This document shows, one piece after another, positions 1 to 12,733 of a stretch of DNA of 64,000 nt (position 1 is its first letter; every line of letters starts with the position of its first letter). The position numbers were made by a program, and so were the translations under genes. This DNA comes from Ichthyophthirius multifiliis (lineage: Eukaryota; Ciliophora; Oligohymenophorea; Hymenostomatida): contig NW_004086009.1 of the NCBI RefSeq assembly GCF_000220395.1, forward strand, positions 17,877 through 81,876, given 5' to 3'. The notes beneath the pieces were generated by a model. It was not told where the DNA came from, did no database searches, and saw only the letters and a list, made by a program, of their open reading frames with translations.

Positions 1-519
1 GATTCATTTTCAATCGGTTTATTATTTATTTCAGTACAATATTATTATATGTTTTAGATTTGTAAACATTATATTAATTCTAATTTTTTTATGTGCTTTT
101 TTAAATAATTTATCTATATATAATCTATATTATTTATGCTTTTATTTCATGTCCATATACAGTATCTTATCTTTAATTTTTTTTAAAAAAAAGAAGAATT
201 GCTTATTTTGTCTGTGTAAAATAATTTGGATTTAATATTTCACATAAATACTGTAGAAGAGGAGGGATACAAAGACGAAGGCTTTGTAGAAAATAAATAA
301 AATTAAAATAATAATTGTTATATATAAAATTTTTGTTTGAAATTAAATATTATATTTAAAATGTAAAAAAAATTGAGGTAATAATATTAATTATTAAAAA
401 TATAATATATTTAAAAATAGGTTAAATGTATAAATAATAAATAAAAATTTAAATAAAAAGAATTTATTTACTTGCTTTTATAAATAAATTTATTAATTAT
501 TTATATATATATATTTGCT

Positions 520-552
<33 letters not shown>
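1..552. other. left edge, AT-rich; possible short coatomer-like coding fragment on +
   Basis: This is mostly low-complexity AT sequence with TA-dinucleotide tracts near 505-552. At about 199-300 on the plus strand there is a short open stretch of unusually ordinary base composition. Its translation contains EEEGYKDEGFVEN, preceded by LDLIFHINTV. This resembles the acidic EEGYxDE segment near the appendage of gamma-COP or large adaptin-type coat subunits, but it is far too short to prove that. No start, stop or further exons could be attached. It may be a terminal exon cut by the window edge or a relic. Confidence 0.25.
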
Positions 553-1580
553 TTCAATAATTCTTTATGACAAAGGTTTCAATAATCTAAATTGCTTTTG
601 AATATATTTCATGTGATTTGTGTAATTACAAATTTTCTATATTCGCAATTAACCCACAGATTTACAATTTCTATAGGATACCATTATTGTCAAATTTACT
701 TAGAATAAAATAAATAATATCTAAACAAATAAGAATTTCATCAGTTAGTTAAAAATTATTATCGATATACATTTTAATCTTTAATAATAAGCCTTATTCT
801 AATAACCTATCTATTTAACAAAGATCTCCTAATTCACAAATTTTCTTTAAGGCATAAAGTATACATAAATTTAATTCAGTTTCTAGAATATAACAATCAA
901 TGAAATTAGTTATTATATAATTATAATTCATGTATTTATTTATTAAATTAAATGATATCTATGTAACCTTTTCGCCTTTTCTTTTACATATTATAAATAT
1001 TTAGATTAGTTCTTTTATTAGAAGTGTATTACCCATATTTAATATCTGTTCTTTATATTAGCATTTTTAAAGTAGAGTTTAATATATTTTCAAACAAGAA
1101 TTTAATGTTAGAGTTGAAAATGCTATGTTTCTATTTTATATATATGCCTTTTAATTTATATATAAATATATTTTACTTGCATACTTAAATTAAATTATTT
1201 TAAATATTAAATTATAATAAATAGTTTAGCATATTATTTTATTATTCAGTATTATATTATTTACTAAAGTAATTACAAATTAAAAATTATAATATCAAAG
1301 CGGATTCTTAAACTATGCATTCATTTTAAGAAGCCAAAAAATCAATAAAAATGGGTAAAGCATCTTTTATATAATCTTATTTACCATTTTCAGGGGTATC
1401 ATAACATAAATTAAATAATAAACAGCAAGTGTTTTTAAGATCTAAATAGGATTATTTTTAATTTTTAATAATTTAGCAAACAAAACTGATATAATTTTTA
1501 TTTCTTAAATAATCTTTTTTTCTAAAGTACAAATATCACAAATTTAGGCTAATACTCCGAAAAACTATGTGTATAGTTTT
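553..1580 (-). pseudogene. importin-alpha/ARM-repeat gene relic (C-terminal part)
   Basis: Three blocks of minus-strand translation look like successive armadillo repeats of a karyopherin-alpha, but each is in a different frame. The block at about 1440-1570 contains FGVLAQICDICTLEKK. The block at about 1264-1440 contains NLCYDTPENGK, then DALPIFIDFLASQNE and QESALILQFL, which match the usual ARM pattern of a turn, GAVPIF, LLSS and EQAVWAL. The block at about 555-1040 contains ELNLCILYALKKICELGD and ends with CGLIANIENLQLHKSHEIYS, KAIQIIETF and a TGA at 553-555. That ending is the importin-alpha C-terminal ARM layout. No start or N-terminal IBB domain is seen. The frame changes without matching GT...AG introns suggest a decayed gene, but unrecognised introns plus base-calling errors are not excluded. 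An intact gene would be about 520 residues. Confidence 0.5.
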
Positions 1581-1815
1581 TTATTGAATTAATGTATATA
1601 TATAAATATAAAAATATAATTTTATACCTAATCTAATACTAATAAAGAGTTTTCAATTTAAATTAAATTTGTAAAACATTCAAGGTTTTATTAATTTTAA
1701 ATTATTAAAAATTAGAACTCATCTTGTTATTAAAATTATTAAATTAATTCAAAAATTTTAATCTTTATAAAAAATAAATTATAATATAAATATATATATA
1801 TAAATGATATATATA

Positions 1816-1852
<37 letters not shown>

Positions 1853-2730
1853 CTATATATATACATATTTATTAATATAATTCATTACATATAAAATATC
1901 GTTATAAAATTATTATTATTATTTATATATCAACTATATAATTTTATATATATATAATTTAGTACTTTAAAACTATCTTAAAGTTATTAATATATTTTTT
2001 TATTCAATATAATGTTGCATAAATATTACAATCCTTTATTTTCTAAGAAATACTAAATTATTTATTGTTAATAATCTATATTAATTTTTATACAAATATC
2101 TTATATTTAATATATATTTACTTTAATTAAAAAAACAAATTATTTAATCAATATCTTAGCTATTTAAATTTTATTATTATTCAATTTATTTTAATACATC
2201 TATATATTAATCTAAAGTTAATTTTTAAAATATTGTAATTTCTTAATCAATTTGTGATTTAGCATCTTAAACAAATTAATTTTAGATTGATTATTCTTTT
2301 TTATTTAAAAATAATATTTATTATCTGTTTTTTAAAATTGTTTGATTTCGTTCTATATTTTTAAATTAAACAAATAAAATTATATTTTTTTAACTATCTG
2401 TTCTTTATTTTTCGGCTATAATTTCTTTAATTGATAATATTTTTTTATAATCTTCTGTTTAAAAAGACATTTTAAAATAATAATAAAATAATTTATTTAA
2501 TTTTCTAACAAAAACGAATTAAAAAAAAAATTATAAAATATTAAATATAAAAAATAAAATAAAAAAAATAAAATATTATAAGTAATATATATTAAATATA
2601 TTCTACTAAAAAAAAATATTTAATATATTAATAGCTAATAAAAATATATCCATTTAAATTTCTAAACATTTAACTTGTATAAATTAATACTAATTAAGTA
2701 AATTTCCTGTATTTTAATGTTTCAAAAAAA
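1581..2730. other. AT-rich intergenic stretch
   Basis: Nothing gene-like is seen. The sequence is almost pure A/T with TA tracts (1785-1865) and A or T runs. No open frame here has a normal amino-acid mixture. Confidence 0.6.
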
Positions 2731-2739
2731 TTAATTTGA

Positions 2740-3115
2740 GAGTCCTTTGTTCTTGCTTAAATGAAAATTCCTGTTTAAATAAAAAAATTGAATAAACCTC
2801 ATTCATATTTGTCTAATTTTGGAATACAGCCACCTCCTCATTCTTTATTAAATCGAAAATTTTTATATATTAATCATCACTTCATTTCGCAAAAGTAGTT
2901 GGCTTCTTCTAACGCATGAATTTGAAATTATTAACCGATCTTTTATGTCCTGTAAATTTATGTTATACTTGAATTAAATCTAAAAAACCGGACAGGAATA
3001 TGTTTGTATACTAATTCAATAAAAAATCACTTGTATGAGCAATAATGCATAGATTAATTTCTTTAAGAATTATTTAAATCCCATAAAGAAACCATATAAT
3101 CAGTTGTACACCAGT
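2740..3115 (-). pseudogene. WD40-repeat gene relic
   Basis: This patch has clearly higher GC than its surroundings. Minus-strand translation gives DYMVSLWDLNNSQ near 3060-3110, then HKFTGHKRSVNNFKF and SDDQYIKIFDL near 2800-2940. These are recognisable WD40 blade pieces (GHxxxV, the SDD turn, the terminal WD/FD). The pieces are interrupted by TGA, which is the only stop codon in this genome, and by frame changes. No start, ATG-led exon or complete blade set could be assembled. The parent family member cannot be named. It is read as a decaying gene because several independent disruptions lie within less than 400 bp, far denser than the single-base slips in nearby real genes. Confidence 0.45.
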
Positions 3116-3660
3116 TATAATTTTTTAATTATTCCAAAAATAATTAAACTGATTAATTAGCCCTAGTATGTCCTAATAATTAAGATCTAGGTTATTTTAT
3201 TTCAGTATCTATCGTTTTTTTTCTCTCTTAAAATGCGTAAAAATATATAAAAATATTAATTTATATCTTTTTTTTAATTTTAAACTAAAAATTTTATTAT
3301 CCAAATTACTTAGAGATAGATACTAGTTTAATTTATTATTTTTCTACATTTATAAATTTTAACTATGTGTTCTTAAAAGCATTTATTGAATCTACTACTT
3401 TTTCAGATATCGAGTCACAAAAATTCATTAAACCGGATCAATATATTGCTATTAAATAATGTTTAATTTTTTTATTAGTATTCAAACAGACAACACGTTT
3501 GTTTTATATATAAAATAATTATTCACTTTTGAGGTGTATTTTATGGTTATGGATATAGGACTTTTTATTTTTTTTACTCTGTCATAGAGTATGTGTTATA
3601 TTTATTTTTATTCATGTGTTTTGGTATTTATTTATTTTTTTATTTGAAATATTTTTATTG

Positions 3661-3663
3661 TTG

Positions 3664-3710
<47 letters not shown>

Positions 3711-3725
3711 TTATTTATATATATG
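3661..3725. repeat. (TA)n microsatellite
   Basis: An almost uninterrupted TA dinucleotide run of about 40 bp is followed by a shorter TA-rich tail. It lies in the spacer upstream of the ARPC1 gene. Comparable TA tracts recur throughout the spacers and introns of the window. Confidence 0.8.
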
Positions 3726-4054
3726 TTTTTATTTACTTATTTTTTTTTAATTATATTTAGTTTTTTGTTAATATATATATTAATTATTATTTAATATTAT
3801 TTTTAATTTATTTTATTCTTTTAATTTTTAATAAATATTTTTTTATTATATTTTAATGATTTTACATTATTTTTATTTTTATTAATTCAATAAAAAAAAA
3901 TTCATTAATTTTTATATATATATATATATATATCTTTATATATAATAAAAATAAAATTAAGATTCCTTTATTAAAAATATAGTAAAGAAAAAATAAAATA
4001 ACAAATATAAAAATAAATAAGTAAAAACTAAAGTATTTTAAAAATAATAGTAAA

Positions 4055-5281
4055 ATGCAATAATAATCTCCTGCTACCGATTAAATATTCAAAGAAGAAG
4101 GCATAGTATGTCATGCTTACTCCCCTGATGGTCAATACTGTGCTGTATCCTTAAAAAAATCCAATGTAATTGACATATACCGCCTATCCCCTTCCACATA
4201 CAAGAATATAAACTCTTGGTAATACGAAACAACCCTAAAAGAGCATAAACAGACAATTTCCGATTTATCTTTTTCTATTCAAAATAAGCTATTAAGCGTA
4301 TCGCATGACAAGTCAGTTTTCGTCTGGAAAAAAAACAACCAAGACTGGGTAAAAGAAGCCGTAGATTGTTAGAATTCTTTAGCTTTTTTGAAATGCACAT
4401 GGAGTAAAAACGGTAAGAAATTCGCAATAGGAAGTGGTGATCATAAAGTATATATAGGTTATTTTGATAATTTAAATAATTGGTGGTCCACAGTTCCTGT
4501 TAAAGGTTAAAAAAGTTCGATTTCTGCTATTTAATTTCATCCATCTGGAAAGGCTATTGGGGTGGGTTGTATGGATAATTAATTATATATATACTCATGT
4601 AATTTAAAGGAGAATTATAGGCATATTTTGTAAAATGCTGTGGAGAAAAAATAAGATGTTTAGTAGTTTTAGAAATTATATTAGGATTAATAAAATAATG
4701 AGGATAATAATTTCGACGGTAAATTTACCAAATTTGATAGTTGGTTAGAGGAAATATGCATTGTTTCAGCTAATTAAACTTAAGGGTGGGTTGATGCAAT
4801 TTGCTTTTCGGAAAAAGGGACTGAATGCGTTTTTTCAACACATAGTTCGGCTATTTATTGTATTTAAATTGATGAAAAAAACGGAGAATGTGTAATTAAT
4901 TAAAAAGCACTTTTATTGAAGGAATTACCAGTTTCCTAAATCGTATTTAAAAATGAAAGAGAAATAGTATGTGGTACTTTTGATGGATAGATACTACTTA
5001 TTTAAGTTAATTAAGATGGAAGTCTTTCCTATATTAAAAATGTGGCAGCTGGAAATGAATAAAAAGGGCTTGATTTGGTTAAGGGAAATGTAGGGAATGT
5101 CGCAAATATGTTCGAGAAAAAAAATTTTGGACTGGGAAATGTTTAAAGTGATAAAAAATTGAAAAGTAATTTATTAGGGCATACTAATGCCGTAGTTTGT
5201 TTGAAATAATATTTAGGAGATAAAGGATTTGTAGTTAGTTCAAATGATATTAATGGGAATTTATTTTTTTGGAGTTTTTGA
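4055..5281 (+). CDS. ARPC1: Arp2/3 complex subunit 1 (ARPC1, WD40)
   Basis: This gene encodes the 40-kDa WD40 subunit of the Arp2/3 complex, which nucleates branched actin filaments in the cytoplasm. It is a single exon of 408 codons, opened by ATG at 4055 and closed by TGA at 5279-5281, and it needs TAA and TAG read as Gln. Diagnostic stretches are HAYSPDGQYCAVSLKKSN and NVIDIYR near the start, HKQTISDLSFS, VSHDKSVFVWKKN, KFAIGSGDHKVYIGYFD and IQFHPSGKAIGVGCMDNQL. These follow the blade order of ARPC1 (human about 370 residues). The extra length is a Q/N-rich insert after the fourth blade, around residue 205. The C-terminus ends FFWSF, as expected for a closing blade. The upstream 500 bp is AT-rich and the next gene lies on the opposite strand, so the two converge. 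The assignment is secure to family level. Confidence 0.93.
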
Positions 5282-5781
5282 TTATTTTTTAATTGTTATT
5301 ATTATTTTATGTATTTTTTATTATTTTTATTTTATTAGGTAATATTTTTTTAATTTTTATTAAATTTTTTATATTTTAATATTTATTTTTATAAGAACTT
5401 TTTATATATATTGTCTATTAATAGTCTAATTATAATTAAATCATGAAATATATAATATAGAATTTTTTTTTTTATATTAAATTTGTATTTTATATAATTA
5501 AAATATTATATTAAATAATAAGGGAATTAACATTTTTTAAATATTACATTTTTTTATATGTTTATTTTTTAAAAATTAAAAAGGAAAATTATAAACTCTA
5601 TTTTTTTCATTTTTTTTTTTTAAATAATAAATAATTAAAGCATATTAAATAAATTATCATTATAAAAAATAAACATTTAATTAATAATATTTTTTAGTAA
5701 TTATTAATTTTTTTTTTTAAAAAAAATCATATTTATATATATATATAAATATATACATAAAATCTCATGTTTTTTATATAT
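5282..5781. other. intergenic AT-rich spacer between convergent genes
   Basis: About 500 bp of A/T runs separates the 3' ends of the ARPC1 and MORN genes. No coding signal is seen. It should hold both polyadenylation regions, but no specific motif stands out. Confidence 0.6.
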
Positions 5782-6361
5782 TCAAATATTATCTTTATGA
5801 TTTAATATTGCTTATTATGATTATTTTGATTCTTCTAAAGACGATTTTGAATATTCTGTGTTTTCGTTCCATTAATACTATCCATCAATCCATAATCCTT
5901 AAATAGTTTAATTATTTTTTTAAATTAAGATTCCTTCACCATTCATTTACCCTTTTTTCCAATTTCCTTTATAAATATTTTCATTTTCCCAAAAAAACTC
6001 ACCATATCCATCAAATAAGTCTTCATAAAAATTTCCTTTAATTTTTATTTATTTAAATTTTGTTTTTTTTTAAAAAAAAACCAATATATTTTTTTCCATT
6101 TAAAAAAAGTAATTATCCCTAACCATTCATTTTATTATTAAGCCATTCTCCTTAATATTGTTTCCCGTTTTACCAAATACATTTTCCTTAACCATTGATA
6201 GATCCATTTTTAAAACTTCCTTCATATACATAATTATCATTAACAATATAAATACCTTGTCCATTCATTTAATTGTCAATAAATTCTCCTTTATATTAAA
6301 ATCCTTTTTAAGTAGTAAAACAACCATATCCATTTTTTTCTCCTTATTTCCTTTTAAAAAT

Positions 6362-6408
<47 letters not shown>

Positions 6409-7194
6409 AAAATTATTTATATTTACATATATAAATATTTTATTTTTATATATATTTTTATTTAAATTTACATATCTCCTTCAAAAACATCTCCATTTTA
6501 TTTTTATAATAACATTTCCCATTAGGTTTTCCATCTATAAATGTTCCTTTTATATAATTAAAATTATCATCAATAAATAATCCTTATCCTTCGTATTATC
6601 CTTCCTTAAAAAATCCTTAGTAAAAACTTCCATCATTACAAAATACAGTTCCGAATCCTTATAATTAATTATTTTATATTTATCCAATATAAATATCATT
6701 ATTTAAAGTAGTTAAAATTTAAAAATTTTAACTAGTGTATTAATCATAGTCTATATTTTATATTTTAATTTCTTCATTTATAAAATTTGATTAAAGTTAT
6801 TTAATTTGTTCGCTTATTTAATTTATTTATTATTGTTTTTATTTTATTGTCTAGCTTTTAATTATTGGGTTTTAGTTTTGTTAATGTGTAATACTAATAC
6901 TATTATTATTTTCTTAGTTTTGTTTTTATAGTTATTTATTGTTTTATTTTTTTTCTATTTCTGAGTTATTTTTTGAATCTGAAAATTCGTCTACTTCTTC
7001 TTGTTAGTCTTTTTGGAAATTAGATTCACTGTTTTATTATTATTTATTTTTTTATTTAATTAATCACTACTATCTATACTTTATTAGATATTAGCATCTT
7101 AAGTATGTTTAAATTGGAAATCTTCTAAAAATATGGTTTAATTATTTTCTTTTCGTTTTGTTTAAGTGCAATTAGAGCAACATTAATTTCCCAT
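5782..7194 (-). CDS. MORN-repeat protein with N-terminal acylation motif
   Basis: The protein is probably membrane-associated. It is about 390 residues: a Q/N/K-rich N-terminal half followed by at least eight MORN repeats (for example GQLQGFGTVFCNDGSF, EGQYEGQGLF, GSFKNGSINGQGKC and NENIYKGNWKKGQMNGEG). MORN repeats bind phospholipids or act as protein scaffolds. The start MGNQCCSNC carries Gly2 with nearby cysteines, a typical N-myristoylation/palmitoylation signal. Introns fit at 6351-6471 (121 nt) and 6036-6081 (46 nt); both restore a clean MORN register. A third at about 7009-7079 is needed to join the N-terminus to the repeats. One base seems to be missing near 6513-6520 (an A run before GGAGATG), shifting frame in the middle of a MORN unit; the exon lengths sum to a multiple of three only if one base is added. 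The TGA stop is at 5782-5784. The first 94 coding bases are duplicated upstream. Confidence 0.8.
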
Positions 7195-7529
7195 ATAATA
7201 TTATGGAAATTATAATTAAATAAAAATTTAATAAACAAATTTCGTTTTTTTTTTAATATTATTATTAATTCAATTTAATATTTTATTTTTAATTATTTTA
7301 TAAAGTTTATTTTAAGTATGTTTAATATTGGAAATCTTCTAAAAATATGGTTTAATTATTTTCTTTTCGTTTTGTTTAAGTGCAATTAGAGCAACATTAA
7401 TTTCCCATATAATATTATGGAAATTATAATTAAATAAAAATTTAATAAACAAATTTCGTTTTTTTTTTTAATATTATTATTAATTCAATTTAATATTTTA
7501 TTTTTAATTATTTTATAAAGTTTATTTTA
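7101..7529. repeat. 213-bp direct tandem duplication at the MORN gene start
   Basis: The unit starting at 7101 (AAGTATGTTTAA...) recurs almost perfectly from 7314 to about 7529. I see only two differences: one inserted base near 7325 and one extra T in the poly-T run near 7450. Each copy holds the ATG and first 31 or so codons of the MORN gene (ATG at 7194 and again at 7408, minus strand) plus about 120 bp of upstream AT-rich DNA. The copy proximal to the gene body (7101-7313) is joined to the rest of the reading frame. The distal copy reads into spacer. Near identity in AT-rich DNA implies a very recent duplication or an assembly artefact. Confidence 0.85.
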
Positions 7530-8249
7530 AATTTTTTTGTTAATAATAAAATATTTGTTTTTTATTATTTTTAATTTTTTGTATTAATTTAAATTATTAT
7601 ATGAGAAAAAAAAAAATTATTTTATTTTAAAAAATAATAGAAAAAAAGTTAAATTATCAAATACATATTTAAAAAATGGAAAAATTTATTTATTGAGTTA
7701 AGAATATTTTAAAATTTAAATATATAATTATTAAATATTTATTTTTAATTATATTTAATAATATTTATTTAAAGAAAATATATACACTAAAAAAGTATTG
7801 AATAATTTTAATTTTAGTAATATGATTTTATATAATAGTTTTATTTTTTTATTTTATTAATTTTCTTTTACATTAAAATAAAAAAATTAAAATAAAAATT
7901 CTTCGTTGTGTTATAGAAAATTAAAGCTTTTTATTTTTTTAAAACTTACAATTAAAAAAAATATATATATACTTTGAATACATTAAATGTATAATAAAAA
8001 AAAACTAATGGGTAATTTTAATAATTATATGTTAAAAAAATAAAAACATATATATAAATATTAAAAATAAAAACAAAATAAATATAGAAACATTAATTTA
8101 TAATTAATATTATTTTTTAATAAAAAACTAAAAATAAAAAAAACTAATAAATAAAATTTAAGTTATCTCTAAAAGAATATAATTAATATTTTTACTTTTT
8201 TACTTAAACTATACTAAATAATTTAAGCAGCTAATTCACCCTTATAATT
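7530..8249. other. intergenic AT-rich spacer
   Basis: A/T homopolymers and short TA runs fill this interval. No credible exon is seen on either strand, apart from possible 5' untranslated sequence of the gene that follows. Confidence 0.55.
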
Positions 8250-9415
8250 ATGATAAAAGAATTATAATTTCGTGAATTTGATATTAAAAATAAATGGTTA
8301 AAAGGTAATTGAAATATATATTTATTTTACTTTAAAATAAAATTATATGAATAAAAATAGGTAATGAATACGCTGAAATGCTCCTAAATAAAGAAAAATA
8401 TTGTAGTCTTTATAATTTTGAGACATTTTCTTAAAAAACGCATCCTTAAAATATTTATATGGAACCTTAGAGTAAAAGAAAAATATATATTAATATATAT
8501 AATTATATATATGTTTTTTTTATTTGCTTTTTTAAAAAAAATAAAAATAAAAATAAAAAAACACTCTAATTTAATTTTAAAAATAATTTTTTAAATATAT
8601 TTTTTTTTTTTTACATAAATATATTAATTTTTATAAAAAATAATAGATGGACAAATATATTATGTAGAAGGAAATTGTATAGGTTCATAATTTGGTTTTC
8701 CCCGTATAAATATTAAAAAAAATATAGATGGTAATAATTTAATATATATATAAAATTATATTTATGAATGTTAAAAATTAATATATATTTTAAATTTTGA
8801 AAAATAAAATAAAAAAATATTTAATTAAATTATTTAAAAGGAAAAAAATGAACTTTACAACTAATTTACCTAAAAATAATCCTTTAGTAACTTATATTGT
8901 TGCATCAGCCGAAAAATGTTAAAAAAAATAATAATAATAAGATGATTTTGTTTATAGAATGCATGCAGTTATTCTATATAAAAATAACGATTAATAAACA
9001 GTAAGTTATATATTATGTCATATAAGAAAATTAAATAATAAAGAAAGTGTTGAATAAAATAAAAATAATAAAGAATAAAAAAAAACATAACAAAAGAAAA
9101 AATAAATAAAAAATAATAGATTAATAATTTTCAAAATTTTTCTGATTAATCTTAATCTACTTAAAATTAATAATAATATAATAATTAAAATATGAATAAT
9201 TATAAGAATACTTAAAGTTAATTTATGTAAAATTTAAATTAAGATAATGTATTAAAATAAGGATTAAATATTAAAAATATTAATCATTATAAATAAATGA
9301 ATAAATAAAGATTTAATATTTTTAAAAATAATAAAAATAAAGAATTATTAATAGAATAAACATTGACTAAAAATAATAAAGTTGATTATATGGAGCTTTT
9401 CAATTAGTTAGTTTG
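8250..9415 (+). CDS. unidentified multi-exon protein, Q/N-rich C-terminus
   Basis: I do not recognise this gene. Exons with normal amino-acid mixture alternate with AT-only introns. Exon 1 is 8250-8304 and ends KNKWLKG. An intron at 8305-8360 fits exactly (AAAG|GT...TAG|GTAAT). Exon 2 (from 8361) contains NEYAEMLLNKEKYCSLYNFE and runs to about 8471. After an intron of about 175 nt, an exon at 8647-8729 reads NGQIYYVEGNCIGSQFGFPR. The next exon, from about 8842, contains NNPLVTYIVASAEKC and DDFVYRMHAVILYKNNDQQ, then a long Q/N-rich tail closing at TGA near 9413. Two frame changes, in A runs near 8845 and 9110, have no matching introns and look like single-base slips. The start is the first in-frame ATG and is uncertain. 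No membrane segment or known motif is visible. Confidence 0.5.
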
Positions 9416-9812
9416 AATTTATAAGTTAATAATAAAATTCTTTTTTACTATTAGAATATTTAAAAAATATTCGAAATTAGAAATTATATAAAAATTGTAG
9501 ATAGAATAGTTATTTTATTTTCCTTATATAAATTTATATATAAAATAATTTTTCCATAATTATAAAAATGTTAATAAATATATAAAATTATGTATTAAAA
9601 TATTTGTTATTTAGTAAATAAAACTTAAATATATATACATATTAAATAAAAATTTAAATAATTTTATTGAGTTTATTTTAATTTATATATAAAAAAAATA
9701 TTTAAATTTTATTTATTAATTAGTATATATCAATATTATTAAAATTAAAAATAATACAAGACAATATATATAAAACATAATAAAAATTAATGTTATAAAT
9801 ATATAAAAATAA

Positions 9813-10423
9813 ATGGATATTAATTTATAAAAAAAATTGAAGGACTATATGTAAATAAAACTATAAGAAAAGTTTATTATAAACGAAAAAATACACATCG
9901 AATTAATAAAAACTGAACATAAATAACTATTACTGAATTCCATATTAAAAAACAGAGAATTTTTATAAAAAAAACGCCTTCAATAATCCATATAAACTCA
10001 TTAGATGAATCTTAATAATTTATTTAATTCTTACAATAATGCCATGATGATAAAACAAAATTAGCTTATTTAATTTTCGATTCAAATTCAAATATTGTTA
10101 TAGGATGTGTTTCTTATTAAATTATTGATTTAGGAAAACTTTAAGGAGAAATTGGATATTGGCTTGACGAGGAATATAATGGTAAAGGAATAATGACTTA
10201 ATGTGTAAAAAATTTAATTTAATATGGATTTGAAACTTTTGATTTGAAAAAAATAATAATTAAAACGGAAGTAAGTAATATAAAAAGTGCAAATATTCCA
10301 ATTAGATTAGGATTTTTTCTAGATAAAATATAAAAAATATTTCATGAATAATTCAATAAAAAAATTGAAATAAAAAAATATATATTATTAAGATATTAAA
10401 TATAAAAATAATAAAAATATTGA
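9813..10423 (+). CDS. GNAT-family N-acetyltransferase (RimJ/RimL-like)
   Basis: This is an acetyl-CoA-dependent acetyltransferase of about 203 residues. The motif-A region reads GEIGYWLDEEYNGKGIMT. This is the RimL-type signature: GxxGYWL, then a Q/R-x-x-G-x-G/A-like pyrophosphate-binding loop (here EYNGKGI). It is followed by LIQYGFETFDLKKIIIKT and NIKSANIPIRLGF, equivalent to the N-xx-S-xx-xx-EKxGF motif-B segment in which the family expects Asn and a Gly-Phe turn. Substrate cannot be predicted; relatives acetylate ribosomal-protein or other N-termini. The TGA stop is at 10421-10423. N- and C-terminal halves are in different frames, and the break sits at an eight-A run near 9965-9975. Adding one base gives exactly 204 codons, so a consensus slip is more likely than gene death. 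It appears to be intronless. Confidence 0.75.
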
Positions 10424-10643
10424 ATAATTTATTAAAATATTTAAATAATTAATTACTAAAAAAATTATATATATTTATATATATATATATATATACATAT
10501 TTATAAATACATATATTTATATACATAAAAAATTTTAGGAAAATAAAATTTGTATTAGTTTTATATTAGTATAAATATATTTTTTTTTTCATGATTATTC
10601 TATTTAAAATTTTTTATTATTTTAAATCTATAATTATTATGTA

Positions 10644-10898
10644 TCAATATTTTAATTTGTATTTAAAGATTAATGATATTTGCTATTAATTTATTTTGAA
10701 TGAATTTAAAGATTAAAATTATAACCAGAAAATAAATCTAATAATAAAAAAATAATATAATTAATACATATAAAAATAAAATTAATTATCATTAATTATA
10801 TAAAAAATTATATAAATATATGATTACATATTTTTATTTTCATATAAATGTAGTTATATTTTATATTTAAATTATTTTTATATATATATATATATAAT

Positions 10899-10933
<35 letters not shown>

Positions 10934-12316
10934 GATTTTATAAGAACTATTTTATTTACTTTATACACTATTTTTTCTTAAAAGTATAGAATTTTATTAT
11001 ATTAATTCTTCGTTAGAATCAATTCCATCTTCAGAAATTTACTATATATATTCATAATTTTCTTCTATAGGCTTATTACAAATTATATATTATTATATAA
11101 TTTAAAATTTTTATTATAAATAGATATTTAACATATATTAATATTTATTTATATAAATACTATTGGAATAAAAGGTGCTTATAATTTTTTATTTATTAAT
11201 TATTCCCAATTAAAGTTTTTAAACCATGGATGATTCTTTACTTACTATGGTCCATTAAAACCTAATCTATTGTTTGGTTTTCTTTAAATACACTTTTTAA
11301 TTATATATCAATTTATAAACAAAAAAATTTATTATAATTTTATATTATTTTTAAAAAAAATACTTTATTAATAAAATCAGCAGCCTCTTTAGAATATCCG
11401 TAAGGAATTTCATGTTATTTTATTTATACTTATTTTGATAAAATTTAATCTTTTATTTCTTTTCTATTTCTACCTTAATAAGGTCTCTATATTTTTTATT
11501 ATTAAAAAAAATTCATATAAATACCTTTCCAATCATAAATTCATAAGCAATAACACCTAAAGCAAAATAATCAACTGCGATTCCATGATTTTGTCTACAC
11601 ATAACTTCAGGAGCCATATATCCTGGAGTTCCAGACGTGTTTTATGCATTATCTTCACAACAAACTCTTGCAACTCCCAAATCTGTTAACTTTATATATC
11701 CATCTATATCAAGAACTAGATTTTCAGGTTTTACATCTCTATGAATAACATTATTATTGTGTAAATATTCTAATGCTAATATAATACAGCATAAAAAAAA
11801 TTCTAATATTTTAATTTTTTGTTTAATAAAAATATTAATAATGATTATATTCACTTGTTTAATTTTCACTAAATCGCCTATGTTTAACTAAATGAAATCT
11901 TAAGTCACCTCCATTTACTAAATCCATTAATAGATAAAGATTTTCTCTATCTTAAAATGCATAATTCATATTTACTAAAAATCTATTAAATATATATATT
12001 TATTTTAATAAAATAAATATTTATAGTTACGGGTGTTTTAAGTAACAGAGTAAATTTCTTTCATTCATAACAGAGTTAACACTTCTTTTTGTTATGATTC
12101 TATTTTTTATTAAAAATATATTAAATTTAGAAATAAAAAAACTTTGATTTAAGCATTTCTTTCATGGCATAAATTTATTTAGTTTTCTTATTTTCTACTC
12201 TCCAAACCTGTAATTATTGTTTATTGTAATATATAAAAAACTGTAAACCAAAAAATGTATGTTAAATATAAATATATATAAATAATAAAATGACTAGCAA
12301 TTTAAATATATTTAAT

Positions 12317-12353
<37 letters not shown>

Positions 12354-12689
12354 TTATATATATATTTTTTTTATATAAAAAAAAAATATAATATTTTAAA
12401 TAAACATATATTTATTTTATATTATTATTACTTTTCCAAATCCTCCTTTACCAATAACATACTAATAATTAAACATATTTTTATTAATATTATCTTTTTA
12501 TATATTTATATAACTAATAAATTTAATTAATACTTATATAATTGTTTGTATCTTTTGTATTTTCTTAACTCTAATTCATATTTGAATTATTATTTAAAAA
12601 ATTTAATGTATTAAAATTTGCATTATTATTATTATTTTTGTAAATGGGTTAACTATTATTATTATTTATATAATTATTATTAATATTAA

Positions 12690-12733
<44 letters not shown>

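Noticed and set aside
6158-6376. Plus-strand open frame opposite the MORN gene
   Set aside because: The minus strand here carries clear MORN repeats and two well-formed introns.
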